DNA of 64,000 nucleotides from NCBI GenBank assembly GCA_036496285.1, contig DASXLI010000055.1, forward strand, positions 1 to 64,000. The letters run 5' to 3'. A program made the position numbers and the translations under genes. Under the pieces are notes generated by a model that was not told the DNA's origin, ran no database searches, and saw only the letters and a list, made by a program, of their open reading frames with translations. Of the stretch, positions 59,652 to 64,000 are shown piece by piece (position 1 is the first letter of the stretch; each line of letters starts with the position of its first letter). The DNA is from DP-19 sp036496285 (GTDB lineage: Bacteria; Desulfobacterota; Binatia; UTPRO1).

Positions 59652-60814
59652 GGTTCCTGCCGCTCATCCTGCGGAACCTCGGACGCAACAAGCTGCGCAC
59701 CGGGCTCACCGGCGTGGCGATCGGGCTCGCGGTACTGCTCGTGTGCTTCTTCCTCACGATGCCCGCCGGAATCGACGTCTTCCTGTCGCAGATCGCGAGC
59801 AACGTCCGCATCTCGGTCCACCACAAGGGCGGCCTCGTCTACCAGATGCCGTTCGCCTACGTGAACAAGATCCGCGCCGTGCCGGGCGTCGTCGCGGCGG
59901 ACGGCGTGGTGTGGTTCGGCGGCGCCTTCGAGGAGGCGGGGCACGTGACGTTCCCGAGCTTCGCGGTCGAGCCCGAGCACGTCGGCGCCGTCTGGCCAGA
60001 CTACCACATCGATCCCGCGGCGCTCGAGCGCTTCCGGCGCTTCCGCGACGGCGCCATCGTCGGCCGTCAGACGATGGAAAAGTACGGCTGGAAGGTCGGG
60101 CAGCAGGTGAGCCTGCGCAGCACGATCTGGCCCGTCACCCTCACGTTCCGCATCGTCGGCGAGATCCCGAACGCGCGCTCCCCGCTCTTCTGGTTCCAGC
60201 GCGAGTACCTGGCGCAGGCGATCCACGAGCACGGCTGGACGCTCAGCATCGTCGGCATCGTCTGGGTGCGCATCGCCGATCCGGCGCTGGTCGACGGTGT
60301 CATGACAAAGCTCGACGCGATGTTCCGCAACAGTCCGGCCGAGACCGCGGCGGAGACCGAGAAGTCGTTCTTCGCGAGCTACTTCGGCTCGCTGCAGGGG
60401 TTCGTCGCGATCATCCTCGTCGTGACCGGCCTCGTCGCGCTCTGCGTGCTCTGCATCGCCGCCAACACGGCGAGCATGGCGGTGCGCGAGCGCGCGCGCG
60501 AGATCGCCGTGCTGCGCGCCATCGGCTTCGGCCGCGGCCTCGTCTTCGGCACCCTGGTCGCCGAGTCGACGGTGCTCGCGACGGTCGCGGGTGGCACGGG
60601 CGCGCTGCTCACTTACGCCTTCACGGCCGGGGTGAAGCTCGCGGCGGGCGGCTGGAGCACCCAGCTCGGACCGCTCTCCGGCTTCCTCGTGAGCCCGGCG
60701 ATCGTGGGGCAGGGCATCCTGCTCGCCGTCGTCGTCGGGCTGGTGGCAGGGATCGCGCCGGCCTACGGCGCTGCGCACCGGCCGGTCGCCAGCGTGCTGC
60801 GGGAGGTCTTTTGA
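59648..60814 (+). CDS. FtsX-like ABC transporter permease, first subunit
   Basis: A 388-aa permease of the MacB/LolC topology: one N-terminal membrane helix (about 17-40, LTGVAIGLAVLLVCFFLTM), a periplasmic domain of about 200 residues (VGRQTMEKYGWKVGQQVSL, FRIVGEIPNARSP), and three C-terminal membrane helices (FVAIILVVTGLVALCVLCIA; LVAESTVLATVAGGTGALL; GILLAVVVGLVAGIAPAYGAA). The MAVRERAREIAVLRAIGFGR loop before the third helix is the FtsX coupling motif that touches the ATPase. GTG 59648 start by overlap; its stop overlaps the next permease (TTGA). The substrate is unknown. Confidence 0.88.
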   Translation: MRFLPLILRNLGRNKLRTGLTGVAIGLAVLLVCFFLTMPAGIDVFLSQIASNVRISVHHKGGLVYQMPFAYVNKIRAVPGVVAADGVVWFGGAFEEAGHVTFPSFAVEPEHVGAVWPDYHIDPAALERFRRFRDGAIVGRQTMEKYGWKVGQQVSLRSTIWPVTLTFRIVGEIPNARSPLFWFQREYLAQAIHEHGWTLSIVGIVWVRIADPALVDGVMTKLDAMFRNSPAETAAETEKSFFASYFGSLQGFVAIILVVTGLVALCVLCIAANTASMAVRERAREIAVLRAIGFGRGLVFGTLVAESTVLATVAGGTGALLTYAFTAGVKLAAGGWSTQLGPLSGFLVSPAIVGQGILLAVVVGLVAGIAPAYGAAHRPVASVLREVF

Positions 60815-61989
60815 GCGGCCTGCCGCTCTCCTACCCCGTGCGCAACGTGCGCGCCCGCCTGCGGCGCACCGCGCTCACGATCGGTGTCATCGCGCTCGCG
60901 GTGATCGCCACCTCGGTGTTCCTCGCGCTCATCACGAGCCTCAAGCGGACGCTCGTCGCCAGCGGCTCGCCCGACAACCTGATCGTGCTCCGCAAGGGCT
61001 CCGACAACGACGGCTCGAGCATGCTGTCCTACGAGGCGTATCAGGTGCTGCGCTACCTCGACGGCATCGCCACGTTGCCCGACGGCACGCCGCTCGTCTC
61101 GGCGGAGAAGGTGATGCAGCCGTTCGCGCGCACGCGTGCGGGCGGCCGCGAGAACATCCTGCTGCGCGGCGTCGATCCGATCGCCCTCGCCGTGCACGAC
61201 GAGGTGCACGTCGTCGAGGGCCGGATGTTCCGGCCGAGCGCGGGCGAGATCGTGGTCGGACGTGGGGTCGCCGGGCGCTACGCCGACGCCGACGTCGGCG
61301 CCGACATGTTCATCGGCAAGCGTACATGGCGCGTCGTCGGCATCTTCGAGTCCGGCGGCACGTCGTTCGAGAGCGAGATCTGGGGCGACCTGCGCGACAT
61401 CGCGCGTGACGCGAACACGTTTCCGTACTCAGGTGTCCGGATGAAGCTCGCGCCCGGCACGGACCGCCAGGCGCTCATCGAGCGCATCGACCGCGACCCC
61501 CGCTACGCGCTGCAGGCGACCCCCGAGGTCGACTACTACGCGGAGCAGGCAAAGAGCGCGGGCACCCTCTACCTGCTGCTGGTGATCCTCGCCATTCCGG
61601 TCGGGGTGGCGGCCGGGTTCGGCGCCGCCAATACGATGTTCGCCGCGGTGCAGAGCCGGACCGTCGAGATCGGCACCCTGCGCGCCCTCGGCTTCTCGCG
61701 CGGCACCATCCTGCGCTCGTTCGTGCTCGAGTCCGTGGTGATCTCGCTGATCGGGTTCGTGGTCGGCGCCGCGGGGACCTTGCTCGTCGCGTTCCTCTTG
61801 CGTATTGCGCTCGGCGGCATCGCGTTCGGCGCGCAGACCTTCACGATCAACGTCGTGACGCTGCGCGTGAGCCTCCGGGATCTCGAGGCCGCGCTCGTCT
61901 TCGCGACGGCGATCGGTCTGGTCGGCGGCCTCTTGCCGGCATGGCGGGCGGCGCATCTCCGTCCGGTCGAGGCATTGCGCAAGGCATGA
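60811..61989 (+). CDS. FtsX-like ABC transporter permease, second subunit
   Basis: A 392-aa permease with the same layout as the previous one: N-terminal helix (TALTIGVIALAVIATSVFLAL), a periplasmic MacB_PCD-type domain (LLRGVDPIALAVHDEVHVVEG, IVVGRGVAGRY, RTWRVVGIFESGG) and three C-terminal helices; coupling loop QSRTVEIGTLRALGFSRGTI. The periplasmic domain differs from the first subunit, so the pair works as a heterodimer like LolC/LolE. The start is a TTG at 60811 inside the overlap TTGA; a GTG at 60838 is the alternative. Confidence 0.87.
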   Translation: MSGLPLSYPVRNVRARLRRTALTIGVIALAVIATSVFLALITSLKRTLVASGSPDNLIVLRKGSDNDGSSMLSYEAYQVLRYLDGIATLPDGTPLVSAEKVMQPFARTRAGGRENILLRGVDPIALAVHDEVHVVEGRMFRPSAGEIVVGRGVAGRYADADVGADMFIGKRTWRVVGIFESGGTSFESEIWGDLRDIARDANTFPYSGVRMKLAPGTDRQALIERIDRDPRYALQATPEVDYYAEQAKSAGTLYLLLVILAIPVGVAAGFGAANTMFAAVQSRTVEIGTLRALGFSRGTILRSFVLESVVISLIGFVVGAAGTLLVAFLLRIALGGIAFGAQTFTINVVTLRVSLRDLEAALVFATAIGLVGGLLPAWRAAHLRPVEALRKA

Positions 61990-62005
61990 CCCTCCGGCTA
62001 CAGGC

Positions 62006-63235
62006 GTGAGCGCGGTGAGCACGGCCCCGTCCCCCGAGCGGAACGAGCGCCTGCGCGGCGATCTCGCATCGCTGCGCATCGAGCGCTCCGATGCGCCACC
62101 CCGCGCGGCGCGGCGGCGTCGTCTGCTGTTGTGGAGCGCGCTCGCGGTCGCGGTGCTGGCGCTCCTCGGGGTCGCTCTCCGGCTGCGCGCGGGCGGCGCG
62201 CCGGAGGTGCAGGTCGTGCGCGCCGCGGCCGAGGAGGGCGGGAAGCCGGTGCGCGGCACCGTGCTCTCGGGCTCGGGCTACGTCGTGACTGGCGAGAAGT
62301 ACATCTCGATCGGCGTCCGCGTCCCGGGGCGGATCGAGCGCTATTTCGTCGAAGAGGGGCAGTCGGTCCACGCCGGCGATCCGCTGGTCGCGCTCGACGA
62401 CCGGGACTACCGCGCGGCCGTCGACCAGGCCGAGGCGTCGCTGCGCACCGCCGAGGCCAACCTCGTCCTGCACGAGAGCGACCTGCGCCGGGCGCAGGCC
62501 CTGCACGGGCGGAAGATCATCTCCGACCAGGAGCTCGAGCAGACGATCAACCGCGCTGCCGTCGACCGGGCCACGGTCGCGCAGCTGAAGGCACAGCTTG
62601 CGCAAGCGAAGGTGCAGCTCGACTACACCCTGCTGCGCGCACCGCGCGACGGCGTGATCCTCGCCAAGCAGAAGGAGGTGGGCGAGATCGCCGTGCCGGG
62701 CGGCTTCGAGGGCGCGGGCGACCTGATCCGTATGGCCAACCTCGAGGATCTGCGCGCCGAGGTCGACGTCAACGAGTCCGACCTGCACCGCATCGCCATG
62801 GGGCAGGACGCCGAGGTGCTGCCGGACGCGTATCCCGGCGCGAGCTACCCCGCGCGGGTCGTGAAGCTGTATCCGCAGGTGAACCGCCAGAAGGGCACGC
62901 TCAAGGTCGAGGTGCAGATCCCGCAGCACGACGGCCGGCTGCTGCCGGACATGAGCGTGCGCATCAACTTCCTCGCCGAGGCGCGCCCGTCCGCATCGGG
63001 CGCACCGCTGCTGCTCGTGCCGCGCGCGGTGCTGCGCCAGGACGAGCGCGGCACCTTCGTCTGGACGATCGTCGATGGACGCGTGCGGCGCACGCCGGTC
63101 ACGGTCGGCACCGAGCTCGGCGACCGGGTGCAGATCACGCAGGGCGTGGGCGACGGCGACGCGCTCGTCGCAGGCGACGCGGCGAGGCTCACCGACGGCG
63201 CCGCGGTGCGCGTCGCCGCCAACGCACCGCACTGA
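62006..63235 (+). CDS. HlyD/MacA-type periplasmic adaptor subunit
   Basis: A 409-aa membrane-fusion protein. A short cytoplasmic N-terminus with many Arg is followed by one membrane helix at about 47-64 (LLLWSALAVAVLALLGVAL). Then come the lipoyl half-motif (GRIERYFVEEGQSVHAGDPLVALDDRDY), an alpha-hairpin (about 125-205; AEASLRTAEANLVLHESDLRR), the second lipoyl half (LLRAPRDGVILAKQKEVGEIA) and the beta-barrel and membrane-proximal domains (RAEVDVNESDLHRIAMGQDAE; PRAVLRQDERGTFVWTI). It joins the ABC exporter to an outer-membrane duct. It starts 16 bases after the second permease. No TolC-like gene is in the window. Confidence 0.9.
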   Translation: MSAVSTAPSPERNERLRGDLASLRIERSDAPPRAARRRRLLLWSALAVAVLALLGVALRLRAGGAPEVQVVRAAAEEGGKPVRGTVLSGSGYVVTGEKYISIGVRVPGRIERYFVEEGQSVHAGDPLVALDDRDYRAAVDQAEASLRTAEANLVLHESDLRRAQALHGRKIISDQELEQTINRAAVDRATVAQLKAQLAQAKVQLDYTLLRAPRDGVILAKQKEVGEIAVPGGFEGAGDLIRMANLEDLRAEVDVNESDLHRIAMGQDAEVLPDAYPGASYPARVVKLYPQVNRQKGTLKVEVQIPQHDGRLLPDMSVRINFLAEARPSASGAPLLLVPRAVLRQDERGTFVWTIVDGRVRRTPVTVGTELGDRVQITQGVGDGDALVAGDAARLTDGAAVRVAANAPH

Positions 63236-63258
63236 CCAACGAAAGGAACCCATCCGGC

Positions 63259-64000
63259 ATGGCATACGGGGCACTCGATCTGACGGGGAAGGTCGCGCTC
63301 ATCACCGGCGGCAACAGCGGCATCGGCCTCGGCATGGCCGAGGCGCTCGCCGATGCGGGCGCGGCGGTCTGCATCTGGGGGACGAACGAGACGAAGAACC
63401 GCGAGGCCGCGGCCGCGCTCGAGCAGCGCGGCGCGCGCGTCCATGCGCTGCGCTGCGACGTCGGCGACGAGGGCGAGGTCGAGCGCGCCTTCGCCCGGAC
63501 GCTGGAGGCGTTTGGCAGGGTCGACGCGTGCTTCGCCAACGCCGGCGTCGGCGGTGCGGCGCCGTCCTTCGTCGAGATGACGACGGAGGAATGGCGGCGC
63601 GTCCTGCGCGTCAACCTCGACGGCGTCTTCTTCACCTTTCGCGCGGCGGCGCGACACATGGTGGCCCGCGGCGGCGGAGGCTCGCTCGTCGTGACGGCGA
63701 GCCTTGCCGGGGTCGAGGGCATCGCGCGCGGCGAGCACTACGCCGCGACCAAGGGCGGCGTCATTGCGATGATGCGCGGGCTCGCCGTCGAGCTCGCCCG
63801 CCACGGCGTCCGCGCCAACGCCATCCTGCCGGGCTGGATCGATACCGCCATGACCGAGCACTCGCTCGGTAGCGACATCGTGCGTCGCAAGATCCTGCCG
63901 CGCGTGCCGATGCGCCGCTGGGGGGAGCGCGCCGACTTCGGCGGCATCGCCGTCTACCTCGCGAGCGACGCGAGCGCCTACCACAGCGGCGACACCATCG
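63259..64000 (+). CDS. SDR family NAD(P)-dependent oxidoreductase (3' end outside window)
   Basis: At least 247 codons of a classical short-chain dehydrogenase, cut by the right edge near its C-terminus. Visible are the cofactor motif ALITGGNSGIGLGMAEAL (T-G-x3-G-x-G), the adenine-binding RCDVGDE, NAGVGG, the active-site Ser in VVTASLAGVEG, and Tyr/Lys in EHYAATKGGV (Y-x3-K), then ILPGWIDTAM. GAAAGGAACCC precedes the ATG, 23 bases after the adaptor stop, so it may be in the exporter operon. Probably fewer than 15 residues are missing. The substrate (3-hydroxyacyl, steroid or sugar alcohol) is not evident. Confidence 0.9.
   Translation, partial: MAYGALDLTGKVALITGGNSGIGLGMAEALADAGAAVCIWGTNETKNREAAAALEQRGARVHALRCDVGDEGEVERAFARTLEAFGRVDACFANAGVGGAAPSFVEMTTEEWRRVLRVNLDGVFFTFRAAARHMVARGGGGSLVVTASLAGVEGIARGEHYAATKGGVIAMMRGLAVELARHGVRANAILPGWIDTAMTEHSLGSDIVRRKILPRVPMRRWGERADFGGIAVYLASDASAYHSGDTI

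Overview
The window is a 64 kb stretch of a very GC-rich, gene-dense bacterial chromosome. Genes are tightly packed in short operons with many GTGA, ATGA or TTGA start/stop overlaps and frequent GTG starts. Several features point to an uncultured, diderm, aerobic or facultative bacterium: opgG/opgH periplasmic glucan genes, Tat and Sec signal peptides, a LolD/MacB-like exporter with a HlyD-type adaptor, an NtrB/NtrC pair, a prkA-yeaH-spoVR operon, many fatty-acid or sterol type degradation genes, and large secreted FG-GAP, BNR and beta-helix proteins. My guess is a deltaproteobacterial or Candidatus Binatota-like lineage. This is inference from gene style; there is no rRNA in the window to test it.

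Layout. 1-313: two copies of a stem-loop repeat. 316-5421: orphan CHASE3 membrane protein, geranylgeranyl-reductase-like flavoprotein, thiolase, HAD-IB phosphatase, a small membrane protein and a BtuF-like metal receptor. 5491-11528: dnaB; the thiE/NtrC/NtrB operon on the minus strand; ispF and a GFA enzyme; an FmdB-type zinc ribbon. 11599-13769: a Tat-exported GMC dehydrogenase pair. 13818-18462: spoVR, yeaH and prkA. 18836-24689: acyl-CoA synthetase, acyl-CoA dehydrogenase, methyltransferase, enoyl-CoA hydratase and a GAF protein. 24737-34568: a complete but rearranged ebo cluster, eboA-eboB-eboF plus two GT87 glycosyltransferases converging on eboD-eboE-eboC plus a sulfotransferase. 34715-38861: opgH and opgG. 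38937-42843: a thiolase, aldehyde dehydrogenase (frameshifted) and P450 operon. 42974-49189: three large secreted beta-structure proteins. 49349-53406: a korA-korB, ferritin-like and USP-CBS operon. 53440-55263: a tandem glutaredoxin-fold protein followed by decayed genes (REC fragment, gutted epoxide hydrolase). 55382-58860: an FG-GAP secreted protein, a third copy of the stem-loop and a third thiolase. 58944-63235: an ABC exporter with two different permeases and an adaptor, then an SDR enzyme cut by the right edge.

The most noteworthy locus is the ebo cluster. All six ebo genes are recognisable, and they are arranged as two convergent operons, each ending in extra genes (two paralogous polyprenyl-phosphate-sugar type GT87 enzymes on one side, a sulfotransferase on the other). 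Known ebo clusters act in moving a metabolite precursor toward the periplasm. The extra genes suggest the exported molecule here is glycosylated and sulfated, but that is inference. A second theme is a C-terminal domain of about 160 residues shared by two otherwise unrelated secreted beta-propeller proteins at 42974 and 55382.

Limits: everything is read by eye from sequence, with no alignments or database searches. Starts are chosen from Shine-Dalgarno sites, overlaps and expected family N-termini. No tRNA, rRNA, CRISPR array, insertion sequence or integrase was seen.
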